A stretch of 64,000 nt of DNA from Citrus sinensis (lineage: Eukaryota > Streptophyta > Magnoliopsida > Sapindales > Rutaceae): positions 50,633,501-50,697,500 of the forward strand of contig NC_068558.1 of assembly GCF_022201045.2 (NCBI RefSeq). The letters run 5' to 3'. Below, in pieces: positions 34,438 to 48,300 of this stretch. The translations under genes and the position numbers were made by a program. Numbering within the stretch: the stretch's first letter is position 1; every line of letters starts with the position of its first letter. Under the pieces are notes generated by a model. It had not been told where the DNA came from and searched no databases. It saw only the letters and a list, made by a program, of their open reading frames with translations.

Positions 34438-36309
34438 ATGGAGCGTAGGCCCCGAATGCTTAAAGATTTTCTCATAGATAATGATTCCATTAATTCATGT
34501 TCTTCAAGTGGGTTCGAATCATTTCCTAGGAGACGCAGCAGCATACGAAGCCTTATTCAAAACGATGTCAGCGATGTTGCAAGTAATAGCAGTAATAAGG
34601 CATCATTACTAAGAAGCCGATCAAGAGCAGCTGCCTCAACAACAATCTCAGCTTTCCTAGCCATTATCAGCACCATCAAGACCATCCAACTCAACAATGT
34701 GGTTAAGGTTAAGCCCCCTTCAATTTTACCACGAATTAGCCTTTCTCGCAAGCTTTCCTCAAAAAAGAAGAGCACTCCTACCAGAAAAGAAATAATTAAT
34801 GATATCAAAATAACAGTCAGAGTCAGAGACATCATACGGTGGAAATCATTCCGCGACTTGGCAATGGACGATAAACCCCAGCCGCAGCCATCCGATCTTG
34901 CTTCCTCTCCTGATCATCAATGCACCACCACTACAACCACAATCGGATCCACCACCAATAGCACTCCATCTCCATGCAGTAGTAGTAACGGTTCCAGTTG
35001 GTGTGAAAGTGATTTTACCTCGGAGGATTATTATTTACCTCCTTGGACCGGTAACTCTGCGGAAAACGACGCCCGTGGCCAAGTGGGTGAAAACTATTCA
35101 CCGCGTGTCGGCAGCGATTGCGATTCGATGAAAGCGACAATTGAGTCAGCGGAGGGACCCGAGGTAAGCAATTATATAGTGTTTGCAAATCTAAAAAATA
35201 TATCTTGTGTCTGCTGGTGAGGATCCTCGTGTGGGTTAGTTTATGTATATGATTTTGTCGGCTAGTCAGATTAACTTGGTTGACTTTGTCTGACTGTAAG
35301 GACTAAGGTAACGCGGTTAGCTCGTAAGATTAATTGCAGCTGCTTAATTTGTCTTATTAGAACTACTGCACATGCATGTATATAGTTAATTAATCACATG
35401 GGAAACAAAATTAAAGGGAAGGGAAGCTACTTGGAAACTAAAATCATTGATATTTTTATATGACGATTAAGTTAACACATGATATTACCTTAATTTACTT
35501 TTTTAATTCAGAGATGTAGACGGTTGGCTTATTTTTAAATCAACTAACACTTGCATACATAGAAGGTTCTTTAGTAGCTCTAAATTTTACACACGCTTGA
35601 GCTAGCTTGAGACTGTAATACAGTTAATTAGATGATATTGTCACAAGATATATATGATTAATTATGTGTCTTATTCAATAGGGTATATGTTAATTGTTGT
35701 GATCAGTTTGACTGATGCATGTTATATTACATTAATTAACAGGAGTTGCATGGCGAGGAGAAAGAACAACTTAGTCCAGTTTCAGTGCTGGATTTCGAGC
35801 TCCAAGAAGATGATGAAGATCATTCAGTCTCGTCTTTCGATCAAAGTCTTGCAAACCTAGAAAAATGGATGTCAATGGAAGAGAATGACGGAGATGATAG
35901 CTCTGCCGAGGAGGAGGAGGAAGAAGAAGAAGAAGAAATCAATATTGAAGTTGAAGAAAAGGCAAAGCTGCTGTTGAATAAAATAAAATCAACAATAAGT
36001 CCAACGTGGAATTGTGAAGACAGTAGAATTGTATCGGAACAACTATTGTTGGATTTCTTGGTAGAGGAATTGTCTGCAAAGAGAAATAACCAAGGTAGAA
36101 TTAATGAGATAGTAAGGCAAGCGGAGGCGTGGATTAAAGGGGAAGACAGTGCCACGACATTATTAATTGATGATGCTGGGGATTGTATTCGAGATATGGA
36201 TAGGAAAGAGAGTTGGAACAAATTTGAGGGTGAGCAAGAAGAGGTATCAATGCAAATCGAGAACACTTTGTTGAATCTTTTGCTAGATGACCTACTGCTT
36301 GATCTCTAG
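34438..36309 (+). CDS. Acidic plant protein with TRM-like features, function unknown
   Basis: Two exons (34438-35163 and 35743-36309) join in frame into 430 residues. The first 140 residues are Ser/Arg-rich with basic stretches (RRRSSIRSL, SRKLSSKKKSTPTRK) and one hydrophobic helix (AFLAIISTI). A Thr/Ser/Pro-rich middle follows, then SPVSVLDFELQEDDED, a run of ten Glu residues, and a helical C-terminus ending LLNLLLDDLLLDL. The SPVSVLD phrase and the C-terminal EAWI-type helix resemble conserved pieces in plant DUF4378/TRM (TON1-recruiting) proteins, which act at microtubules, but the match is by eye and weak. The promoter side carries plant-typical CT-rich leader sequence just upstream of the start. 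An intron of 579 bp separates the exons. Confidence 0.75.
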
Positions 36310-38276
36310 ACTCTAATTCATGTCCTGAGGCACACAACTCGTGCCAAAGGTCAATTACCCTTAGAACATCGATGCTGCAGTTGTAGTTTTGTACAAGAAC
36401 AAAATGAAACAACTATTCATTTATTATTTTTTTCGCTTGATATATATTATTTCCTTTTAGAAAGAAAGAATTTTACAATAAGTAATGCACCACATTCTGA
36501 TCAAAGTTTGTGCCAACCTTGAGCATAACCAAAATCAATACCCAAAAAGGCTGTCATTAACTCTGTATAATAAGCCCAATCATGACCCAAAGCCACGCCA
36601 AAACTCCCCCAAACTCTAGCACGACTATGAGTTACCTTTAGAAAGGCCATCTGGATTAAGCTTTGATCCAACTTTCAACGCCAGAATAGAATTGCCCCAA
36701 CTTTATCATATGTCTCTGCGGAAGCCATAAGCAACAAAACCCAAACTCTCTTAGAAGCAAAGTGGCGCTCAAATGAAAGCAACAATCAACCTGGATTTTA
36801 GCAACCGAAGCCCGAAGGCCTTTCATCTTCAAACCGAATGGATTTCCACACATCTCCAAAAATAATAAAATAATATTTGGGCCTGCCTCTTTTATTCTCG
36901 TGCCCCAACCCAATGTAAGTAAAGAAATATCCGGTCCATAGTTCCCGCTTAGTACAAGCTTCATTTTAATCTTCAATTTTGTCCTGCCTTAAAACAAGAG
37001 CCGAGAACGGATACACTTGACATGAGACCCTCTTTTGGAGGCAAGTTATACAAACAATTATGGTACTAAAGCATTCAAGATGGTCACCACCATATTAGAC
37101 CCTTTTTTTTAAAAAAATAATAATTAATTAATTAATCTTTTTGTTGGAATTGGACACATGCTGGCTGGCATGCACGTCTTTAAATAGCAAATTGAATAAA
37201 TAAGTGAAGTCAAATTTTGAGATTTAACGTGCGCAAATAACACAAAGAGTGTTCGGATGACAACAACAATATTTCACCAACGTCTCATGCCCCACCGCGG
37301 CAGTCTCAAATTATCATTAAAGCATCTGCATGATCAATTAACATATGAAATGCTTTAAGAAACAACTAAGTAGTCTTCTTTTCCATGTGGCATGATTGCA
37401 ATTTAAAAAAAAAAAAAAAAAAAAGATGGCATAGAGTATTCGAAATGTTTAGGGCTCGATGGGCCCTCCAATCTGAATTTTAAACAGGCTTTTTGAATGA
37501 CGTGATATTTTCCTTTCCTTCATTAGAATATTTCGATATCTACAACACCACCAAGTTTCCTTCCCTTCCTACCTCAATGTTCATTTTTCAGTAACTACTG
37601 ACTTTCAATGGGACCGGCCGGGACGGCTACCAGGCTGATCCAATGCCTTGCTGCCGCGCACATGGCAAAGAGGCGAGAGTTTTGAATTGCTGCCATTAAA
37701 TGAACGAACTTATTCATCGGTGAACTTTATGAACGCTTCGGTGTGCTGCTCGGGCAATTGAGGTAATTTTGGCGCGGCCCCTTTCATCTCTGTTAATAAT
37801 TCACGTCTTAATTTCTGAAGTTAATTAAATTCGATGTGCCATTTTTTTTTTTATTTCTTTTGAGAATTTTGTAAAGATATTCAAATTTGACCGGAGAGAC
37901 TGAGATTTGAGAAACAATAATACTACACATTTTAAATTTTTTATTCTAAAAAATTATTCCAAATGATTTGTTGTCATATGCATAAATGAAGATATTTTAT
38001 AATATTGCCAATAGCTTTCAAAAACAAAAACAAAAAAACGCATTTATCAAAACATAATAAATAAATAAATATATATATATATATCTCGACCACTAAAGTC
38101 CAGATCAGCTGCGGACAGCACTACGCATGAAACTAAATCAACCTTAGAGAATTGTCATCAACTTCACTAACCAGTAACCACACAGCCACTAAATTCTTTG
38201 ATTTGATTTTGATACAAGTACACAAAAAGAACCATGCACTCGACCTTCTCGTAAAAACAACCCACCCATAAAATAA

Positions 38277-38315
<39 letters not shown>

Positions 38316-38577
38316 TCATTTTCCCGAAAATGAAAATTCCGAGAATATTTGCATTCGCATAGAAAATCACCTCCTCTTAATTATATTTTCTCATTGTCCC
38401 TGTAAATTTGCCATGCACAAGCTTTTAGTTTTTTTTTTTTTTTTAAAGGAGTTGTTAACGTGACCAAACCGATAATCTAAGTTGCATATAATAGCAGTGT
38501 TGATCAAGCTCAAAGTTTCATTTTTTAAAGCTCATGTTCGGAAGAGTGAGTGGTCAGAATAAACAAGAAAGGTGAAA
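36310..38577. other. Intergenic, no gene recognised
   Basis: The first part holds the 3' UTR of the preceding gene. Short frames occur (for example 36976-36656 minus) but lack recognisable motifs. A pure CT microsatellite of about 15 units lies at 38281-38310, and the promoter of the transporter gene lies at the right end. Confidence 0.45.
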
Positions 38578-40600
38578 ATGAACAAGAATGAAGAGCAAAC
38601 TCGGTCTCTGTTTGGGATTTCTCTCACAGATAGACCCAAATGGCAACAATTTCTCATTTGCTCTTCTGGGTTCTTCTTTGGTTATCTCGTCAATGGCGTC
38701 TGCGAGGTATAGACTATAGACTCTGTTTGGTTCCCAAGAAAGTTTGTTCCGTTGCCAAAAATTTATTTTCAACTGGAAACCTTGTTCGGCTGCGAAAAAA
38801 ATTATTTTCAACTATAAAGTTTCAATTTTTTGCATCTCCGTGAAATGGTAACTTCGTATTTTGCATTTGTGGCATTATATTTTAGTTGTTCTAGTTTCAT
38901 TTTCTTCTGAGATATTTTCTACTTTTATTCAATTCATTAGCTTTGTAAATTAACTATTACTCAATCTGCAGGAATATGTATACAATAGGCTGCAATTCAG
39001 GTATAAATAAATTCTAGTTTGGTACTTCTCTATTTTGGAAAAAAATTCAGTGAATTTCTTTTGAATTTTTTCCAATGATGATGATTGTCTCATGGCTTTG
39101 GATTTTTTTTTGAAATTTTTTTCCCAGCTATGGTTGGTATTTCACATTTATTCAAGGATTTGTGTATCTTGTCCTCATTTATCTTCAAGGCTTCACCACT
39201 AAGCAAATGATGAATCCATGGAAGACTTATGTGAAGCTCTCTGCAGTTCTAATGGGTTCTCATGGACTCACAAAAGGCTCTTTGGCTTTTCTTAACTATC
39301 CTGCACAGCTTATGTTCAAATCCACCAAGGTACATACCAAATTCCATTCTCTAAAGCAGGTCACAACGAGTTTCCTACTCTTTTCTAGTAAATGAGATAT
39401 GTTTTTTTTTCAAGAAAAAAAAAAACTTCATTACTCAATAATCAATTGCTTACATCCATAATATGAATCAACTTTTAGGCAATCTTTGATGATTCTTTTT
39501 GTTTTAATGATTCTGGCATTTCAGGTTTTGCCTGTGATGGTCATGGGAGCCTTCATACCAGGCCTCAGGCGAAAATACCCAGCTCACGAATATGTATCTG
39601 CATTACTTTTAGTTGTGGGATTGATCCTTTTTACCTTAGCCGATGCACAAACTTCCCCAAATTTCAGCATGATTGGCGTTATCATGATTTCTGGTGCTCT
39701 AATAATGGATTCTTTTCTTGGAAATTTGCAAGAAGCCATCTTTACCATGAACCCTGAAACCACCCAGGTGACTTAGCATGTGCTATTCTTTTGTCTTGGT
39801 GCTTAATTGTGAAGTAAAGGTGTTCATGGCAAAATTGTGACTCCTCGTTTAATTTAATATTTAATGTTGTCTCTATATGCAGATGGAGATGCTGTTTTGC
39901 TCGACCGTGGTCGGTTTGCCAATGTTGATTCCTCCAATGCTTTTGACAGGGGAGTTATTTAAAGCATGGAATTCTTGCTCTCAGGTAGCATTTTTGAAAT
40001 AAATTCATTATATTTCCTGTTCACATGATCCATCCATTTTTGTTTAAAAAAGAATAATAATAAAAAAAAAAATCTTGTTCTGTTGTTAATCCAGCATCTA
40101 TACGTTTACGGTGTGCTGGTCTTTGAAGCCATGGCCACCTTTATCGGCCAAGTTTCAGTCCTTTCCCTCATTGCCCTGTTTGGTGCTGCTACAACAGCTA
40201 TGGTGAATCCCTCACACAAGCTTGAAGCTTTTCCCCAGTTCCATAACGTTAATATACTAACATGTGAATATGCTTGTCTAGTGAATACTCATTAATGAAT
40301 ATACTACAGCACATTTTGAATTTTCATTTGATCCTATCTTTGCAATGAATCTGATCACAGGTGACAACGGCAAGAAAGGCAGTAACATTACTATTGTCAT
40401 ACTTGATATTCACAAAGCCATTAACTGAACAGCATGGGACTGGACTTCTGCTAATAGCAATGGGCATCACATTGAAACTCTTGCCTGCAGATGACAAACC
40501 CATCAAGAGAACTGCAACATCATCTTTCAAAGTCAACATTCGGAAACTATCTTTTAGTGAACGTGAAGAAGCAGATGAAGAAAAAAGAGCACCGGTCTAA
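38578..40600 (+). CDS. Nucleotide-sugar transporter, UTr2-like (SLC35B family)
   Basis: Seven exons (38578-38706, 38972-39000, 39128-39329, 39525-39767, 39883-39984, 40095-40202, 40361-40600) join in frame into 350 residues. Repeated hydrophobic segments give about eight to ten membrane spans. Family blocks include [60 protein letters not shown] and [19 protein letters not shown]; the FKSTKVLPVM and ARKAVT segments are characteristic of SLC35B carriers. The tail is short and acidic. Arabidopsis UTr2 is the closest relative I recall, described as a UDP-galactose/UDP-glucose carrier of the endomembranes, so a role in feeding glycosylation or cell-wall synthesis in the Golgi or ER is likely. Substrate cannot be told from sequence. 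Exon 2 is only 29 bp. Confidence 0.92.
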
Positions 40601-41230
40601 ATTTTAAGAAATTTTTCTAATGAACAATGTATTTCTTTGTTTCTTGTTTCACCAGCAAACAGAAGAAATAATTACTAGTAACTTGTGTTCCTAACAACAC
40701 TGATGGCCCAGGACGCACTGTTTTATGCTTTTAATTTTACAGGCGGTGGACCATTAAAAGTTTGATAGGCATCGTTTCGTTTGGTCCAAGAGTAATGCTT
40801 TTCACAACCTTTTTTTTTTTTTTTTTGAAAGGCATCGTTTTGTTCACAGCCCCTTTAATATCTATATAACACCACATTTAAATTCTAATATATGATATAG
40901 TTAACAATAACATCGGACAGTGAAGAAATAAATTATCTCGTAATAAAAATTTTATTACGAAAAGATATGTTCATAAATTAAATAATTTATTTTAGATGAC
41001 AGAAAAATATTCAAAACTTTATTGTAATTTTGTCCATTTTTATATTTTTCATCAAAGAAAGAGTTATAAATATGAAAAGTAGGCCTTGGCTATTATATGC
41101 GCATGTGTGATACATGAAAAGTAATAAGATATTAAAAAACACTTTAATTGTTTGGCTGTCGAGTGGCAGCCAAACATTATGAAACAAAGAAGCAAATGGG
41201 AGCAGCCGGTTGTCCCTTACATAATGATAC

Positions 41231-41264
<34 letters not shown>

Positions 41265-41420
41265 ACAACAACAACAATAATAAATACTTAAGTTTATTCA
41301 AATAGAAAGAATATAATAATAAAAAATTAGTTTTATATTTAATGATAGTAATTGCAGGTTTGATGGTATTGTTTTCGTGTTCATCATACTTGAATTTACT
41401 TAATTAAATCATTGCAGGTA
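40601..41420. other. Intergenic with ATT microsatellite
   Basis: 3' UTR of the transporter, then AT-rich sequence. An (ATT)n microsatellite of about 11 units lies at 41230-41262 and is followed by a short ACA repeat. No gene. Confidence 0.5.
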
Positions 41421-41430
41421 GGGTTGGCAA

Positions 41431-42345
41431 GTTATCCTAAAATTCACCAAAGACTTATGGGCTCCCGTTTTCGTGTCTTTGAAGGTGATTGATATAAATC
41501 ATCAAGCTGAAGAATATGCAAAACTGGCACGTGAAATTTATAGGTACAAACATTTAAGCCATCCCAATATAATTCCAATCTATAAAACAATGATCAGTCA
41601 AAGACAACTTTTTTATGCTGAAATTGCATGCATGATTGGTTCACTCGATTCAATAATGACGTATCGGCCCCTTAACAGCCCAGCAGCTACTCAACTAATC
41701 ATGTCAAATCGGCACAGATACGGTATCACTGTAGATTGCCTTGCAATTGCACACAAAGAAACACTCAAGGGTCTTTCCTACCTCCAGGGGGAGGGCTTGT
41801 TTCATAAAAATATCTCTGCCGGACACATCCTCGTGAAGCATTCACATCCTTAAATCTTACTTGCCTTTGCAGGAACCATGCACCAGCACAACATTTTTAA
41901 CGACGACACTCGAAATTGGATTTCTTCGTCATCGTCTATCACTACTTGGGCTGCTGCTCCAGAAGTGGTGAATTTCGGTGACGATTACTATTCCTGTAAG
42001 TCTGACATATGGCTGATTGGGATCACTGCACTTCAATTCCCTTGCGGTGGACTTCCAGTCTCTCGTAGGCAAGATTTGGATATCATGACAAAAATGCTGA
42101 TGAAACAGCCTAAATCAACCTCATTGCAAGTTGCTCCCAATGAGGACACCACCCACGGGACTCGTACGCTCTCAAAAAACTTCTGGAATATGGTCAAAAT
42201 ATGTTTAGCTCCAGATCCAGCAAAGAGACCAACTGCAGACCAGCTGCTGAAGCACAAGTTCTTCAAGAAATGTGGCACTTTAGATGACTTCTTCAATACC
42301 GTATTCCTGTCATACGTAAACAGGTTCGCTTTTGGGAAGGCTTAG
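41431..42345 (+). pseudogene. Broken STE20/BLUS1-like protein kinase copy
   Basis: A continuous frame resembles an STE20-group kinase of the plant BLUS1/SPAK-like type: LKVIDINHQAEEYAKLAREI (Lys and C-helix), LSHPNIIPIY, FHKNISAGHILV (catalytic loop), APEVV (end of activation segment), KSDIWLIGITALQ, DPAKRPTADQLLKHKFFK. It starts abruptly inside the N-lobe without the Gly-rich loop. The frame is interrupted by a TAA at 41851-41853, after which the same frame continues with LLAFAGTM, where family members have their Asp-lacking or DFG segment. The catalytic HRD is HKN, so the catalytic Asp is gone. It is intronless from the N-lobe to the C-terminus. It is most likely a degenerate gene copy; a retained pseudokinase fragment starting at ATG 41878 is possible but unlikely. 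Confidence 0.75.
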
Positions 42346-42741
42346 TGCATGATAGGGTCGCATTAATAAGAGCTTTCATTTTACAGCGTCGACTGTGCTT
42401 CTAAATGTAGTTGATATATGAAGTTGCTTCTAATTCAACTATCAATTTTTAATCCTCTTGTTTCTCAAACACTGAATGTATGTTAACTTAGATATCGAAA
42501 CTCACTCACGTGTGAGATGGAGAATTAGAGATGAAAAGCAAAGGAGACTACTCAGGGTCCAGCCGTTTATTGGATTATGAAAACTGCAAGTCCCAAGATT
42601 AATTCATCAAAGCTGCAAACGTCTAATTGAAAGAACTACAAATTAAAGAAAAGGGAGGTGACTGGAAACATAATTACATGGATCATTGCATCATTGGACA
42701 TAAAAACTCAAGAATAGCATTTTAGGAGAATCAACCAGAAG
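42346..42741. other. Convergent spacer
   Basis: Between the kinase copy and the SET-gene stop. No gene; it should hold the SET-gene 3' UTR. Confidence 0.5.
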
Positions 42742-45308
42742 TCAGTTTCCTTCAGTTAGAGCTAACTGCAAGGCGTGCTCTGCTTCCTTCAAGAACAAAA
42801 GTGCAAGTTCCTTTTGCCCTCGTCTATATACTATACTTGACCACGTCTTTCTACTCATCTTGTGCTGGGTCCAGCCATTTGTCTCTTCGCTGCAGCAATG
42901 GCAAAGATTAGTTGGCCAACACTTTAAAAAGAAACTAATTCTGATGTTCGATTGTCATTGAAAATAAATGGCATTTTGTTATTCAGTCAGCAATGCTTCA
43001 CACGTTAACAATTATAAAACGTTCAAATAAATCTATTAATAGAAGTTCAAAATAACAACAGAATCATCATGGTAAACTTTGTTACCTTGAATTATTCTCA
43101 CAACTTGCATGCTGTCCCTGGCTTTCAGTAATGCAGGACTTCAATAGAAGTTCAGAATCATAATCCTCCGTACCAGAACTCTCTTCTAGTTCCGTCAACC
43201 TTGCATTCAGAGTTTAATATAAGAAAGGTATTAAAGGAATTGGATTAATAAGTGGTAAAAAAACTATTTGCTTCTCTGCCACTGAATTACTTGTAAATCC
43301 ACCCACTAACTTCGACAATTGATTTAAAAGAAGATAAAATAACAACATCGAGCTTGTTGGTGGACAGGAACCCAAAATGCCGGGTAAGGTCAAATAAATT
43401 AAAAGAAGTCTATGCACCCTTTTCACTCAATATATTCATGCGCAAAAGATTGATCTATTTAATTCCAATGAGCATAAAGGATTGATCCATTTAATTCCAA
43501 TGGAGCATAAAGGATTGATCCAGTTTATTCCAATGGGCTTATTGATCTTGATTTTGACAACAGAAGTAATAATAAACACAATCTATAGAGAAAAAGACAA
43601 ATGAACTACCAAGTGCACTAGGGCAAAAAAGATGAGTTTGCATTGTTTGCCTATTTCCACCTAGTTTACCATTTTGCCAAGTGCTTAAACCAAATATGAC
43701 AATGTCAGTAATTTTCAAAACTTCCTAAAGGTTCCGTAAGATCCAACTGTGTTTCTCTCTCTGCGTGCACCTCACCCTTTTTTTTTCTCTCTTTTCCTCT
43801 CAATTTGGCTTGACTTCAGTATCACACACTCAGTACATCTCATCATGATATACTCCTGAGATAGCCAGCAAGGCAGCAGGAACCACAAGAAATGGAATCA
43901 ATCGAAAACACTAAGGCAAGCCCATTTCTTAATTTAGTATATTTCTAATTTACCAGATTGTAACCATTAGTAAGTTGAGGTTTCTGGAGATTACTTAGCT
44001 TGAAGAAGATCAACAAGCAACTGCAAAGCTCCAGAATCGCCACAAGTCTCCCATACTGCTGCTCTAACTTCCGCATCCGATGGTTGCCTCTCCCCTCCAG
44101 AGCCAACAAGCTTTTGAAAATCAATGATGGATCCAATCAGGTGAAGGAACCAAAACATAAATGATTCAAACATACACCCATTTGTGACTCTAGTACAACT
44201 AAAAATTTCCATAGAAGTAATGCATTTCACCAACTGTTTTACAACTAAACCAATCACTAATAAAAAAAGGAAACCTAGCATGTATAAGACTGTTGCCAAA
44301 TTATGTACTTTCAGAAAAAAGCAATCACTAGTGAAAACTAAAAATCACTTTTCACACAAAAACCAAACCAATATACAATTGAAGCCACTTGAATGGAGAC
44401 ATTGTTGGGGAACACTATTTGTAAGCACGAGAACAAACTGATACAAACTAAAAAGGCCTGCACATTCAGTATGGAAAAAATAACAGAGACACCAAAAACA
44501 ATTTTGGAAGAAAAATGCAAGAAAGAAGCTGCACCTCTTCTAGCAATGAAGAAACTTTAGAAATCTCATCTTCCTGCATGGCAATGGTCCTCAATGCAGT
44601 TAAAAAATTCTCAGGAAAAACCAGCTTATTTAAGTAAGAGGGCATCCTCCGCTGACCACTCCAACTGAAACTGGAGATACGATCAACTTCCAACTTGTTA
44701 TCATTGTTTCCATCTTTTGGGTGGCCAGCTGCAAAAAATCCATGTTCCAGCAACGATTTTGGTAATAGACACCGCAATTGAGCCTTCTGTAAACTCAAAT
44801 CATTACCATTGAAGCAAGTTTGAAGAGAAAAACTTGAAGGCGAAGAATGTCCATTGATGTGTAAACATTTGTTAAATGCATCTAAAATTAAGAGTCTTAC
44901 AATAAATAGCTCATTAACAACTGACCTGCTCTTCGAGAAGCAGTGCCTTGGAGTCAGAAAGCGGAATGCTATGAATTGCCTCCGCAGGATAATGGATCTG
45001 CATGGATCACTAACAAGTATCAGATCCTTTGAAAAGCTATCAAGCATATTAAATCATACAAATAGATGTTAAATATCTGTCCTAGTAAATTTAAATACCA
45101 TCAAATAGTCATCTGGATTATTGTCAATGACAAACCCATAAAGGTACAATAATTCCTGCAACAACACAAGGCAATGGCAATCTTTTAGAGAATACCGGGT
45201 AAAGGTGGTGTTGCACATCCATCAATATGAGAAATGTGCAATAGAAACACAAAAAAAGGTTTCTTCAAACAACTTATAATAATCAAGCCAAGACAACATC
45301 AAACCTTG

Positions 45309-45346
<38 letters not shown>

Positions 45347-48300
45347 AACTTATATTTATAGTTTAAATTTAACCAAAAGAAATATTAATGGGCAAGGTGA
45401 TCAATGCAAATCATACAGATGTTTCCAGATTATAAAGAGAAGTTGACATTGTAGATCCCTTGGCTTGCTTATCAAGAACACAGTACAAAAGGGGGGTAAC
45501 TACCTAAAAGTGACCAACGTGCTAAGAGGCAGTTAAAGAATGGTGTTGCCAATATGTTAACACAAACATGAAAGGAGGAAATAAAGCTTCTGAATGACAA
45601 GGAAAAGTACCTCATTCCCTTTGTTACCATAACTTATGGAAATCTCTTTCTCACTGTGAAAGGAACTTCGTTCAACTTTCAAATTAGATAAAATAAGTGT
45701 TATGACATCAGAACCGGAACTTAACACAATATAAGTATAAACCAACTTGATCAGGAAGGGTAACAACCAGAAAGAAGGTACATAGAGAAAGGAACTCCAG
45801 TGATTAATCCTGTTCCATCAACTTCCCATGTTGCTGCTGCCTTCAAATCTAAACAGCCATGCCAACAGTGAAAATGTGTGAGCTTTAAATCTAGTTCTCT
45901 TCTTAAATACAAATAACTTCACAGGTATGTGAGTATAGAAGAAGAAGAAAAGAAAAAGAGGAAGCAATTTGATTTTAATTGGAAACTCAAAACAGTTTTC
46001 TAGATGAGTTCTTTGAACTTGCACCAGAAATGTATAATTTCAGGAACCTCAAGTAATTTTATAAAAGTTAGCGACGTCCATGAACATAATTATAAGGAAA
46101 TTTTTTCTTAGACATCCCCAAAAAAGTTAACATCAGGCAATTGCCATGCTTCAACATGATTCGTGAGATTTGTTTAAGATATTGATCAAACAGAAACAAA
46201 TTGATAAAGTAAAAACCTTTTAACTTTTAACTCGGTGTCAGGAATGCATGGACAAGATGCAAGGCCGTCATATGTAGTAAGAAGACAGGGAGATTGATAT
46301 ATGTGCTGCATGCTACTGGTGCATGTCAGAGGACATTGTAAACCATGTCAACTATGGTAAAGTTTTGAAATAACATACAGAAAACTTGTATGAAGTTAAA
46401 AGTAAATATAAGAATTGGCATTCAATAATAATATTGGCAAACTTTTCCACCATACCATGGTTACAAAAGTCAATGCCAGGGACTAGACCCTCTATCCAGA
46501 GAGTCTCTCCTTGTGTTGAAGTAAGGGTGGAAGTTGCTCCATTGACTTGGCTATTAACCCTTTGAGCTTCATTTTCTAATATAAGAAAACATAATCTTAG
46601 TTCAGTAAGAAAGATGCGATATTATGACTCCCAAAAAATCCAACGTAATGTCATACTGAATAAAGGAATTATGCCATAAACAAACAGAGAGTGAGAACTA
46701 TAAAGTATCCAACTCACTTATGTCATTCAGTCCATTAATCAACTCTCCACGTGAATTATGATCATTGGAAAGCTCAGCACTGTTGTTAATTGAGTCATAC
46801 TTGTTCAGATCTTCTTGATTTTGTGGAAAAACATAGGAATGTGGAAGAGGAATATTCAGCGCACGAGTCCAAAATATAGAATTTGCCCTGTTAGATGACA
46901 ATTCTCAAATATTAGCCACCAGAAAATCGAAGCATTATGAATGGGCATAACTCAAGGATATTCATCATATAGGATGATAACAAGAAATCTTTGCTAAGAA
47001 TTTGCGTACCAAAGGAAATCTTCAAAAGAGACCTCACTGGCAAAAGAAGCAACAGAATTACATTCATTTAGTACTAAGCAGTAGGATGAATAAATGGATC
47101 TGTACATAAATCTTCAACACTGAACATCTGAAAAAGACCATCTGGACTGAAAAAGGTCCAAGGGATCATGTGGAACAATGAAAAGTATTATACTACACTA
47201 ATTTGTGGACATGACATCAGCTGCAAAGACTACAATATGAACTCTTCTACAGATAACAGAGACAATACCTGCTAGTAATTATGGTATACATGACCGCCTA
47301 CCCAGGCAGTGTTTAACTCGAGAACCTTTGGATAAAACTAATAATTAGACATGGTAGATCTTAAAATCAGCGATCACAGTGAAAGAGTAGAACTTTAGAG
47401 GGAACCACACCTAAGTTACGACCCAGCTATCAATCAATCATCCCACCCACAACCTCCCACCACAAATAAAATTCAATAACATCTTTCTTCTCAGTCAGAA
47501 CAATTAGAAACAACTAATATTACCAGATCAAAGCTGAGACATTGGAAATTTGACTGAACAGCATTACGCAAAACCCGAACAAATTAAGGCTTCAAATATG
47601 CAAGTCATGACAGCCTGAGTTTAAGCAAGCAAGGGAAAATTCCCAACTGGAATTTTACATCAACAAACTAACCACCAACCACAAACTTTACATCATACCC
47701 TGAAGTTATGTTTCACACCAAGTTTCCATAAACTGGGGATTTACTTGGGCTGTCACTAACATAAATTGACTAAACCTCATCTAAAAATGGTATGGAGTTG
47801 AAAAATATTAAACTGAACCCAAATGGACTTGAATTACATAACTTGCATGTGCCTGCATTAAGAACTGGATGGAAAAATAAATACGTTCCTGCTTTTTAAC
47901 AATAGAAAAAAAAAAAACAACTTTGCAAATACCTTTCTGAATCCCCATCCAGAACTAAAAGTTTCTTCACCAAGTCCTTCACTTTGTCATCATACAAAGT
48001 TAACAAATTTTGCTTCTGTAACATAAACATGCTCTTAAGAACCCATATAATCCACATAGAATATACACTTCATTGCTGACACTGTTACTATTCTAGACTA
48101 CAAATGAGCAGAACTGATAGTTTGGCTAATGGTAGAAAGGAAATATACTAAAAGAGAAACAACATAGATCTGAACTCCATCCTAAACTCAAATCAGTTAT
48201 ATGATTTAAGTCTAGAACAAATGGCATGCAAATTGTTTGCAATAATTGCCGATTCTATTATCATCACCTATTTAGGGGTAACATCTAAAGTTAGGTAGAA

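Noticed and set aside
35841-36266. Ser-rich minus-strand frame
   Set aside because: It is the antisense of the acidic Glu/Asp-coding exon 35743-36309.
36656-36976. 106-residue minus-strand frame
   Set aside because: No recognisable domain and no splice-linked continuation; composition fits chance.
43991-43993. TAA taken as the end of the SET gene
   Set aside because: The TAA overlaps a GTAATC donor (43994-43993). Splicing there leads in frame through two more exons to a tail matching the family, with the stop at 42742.
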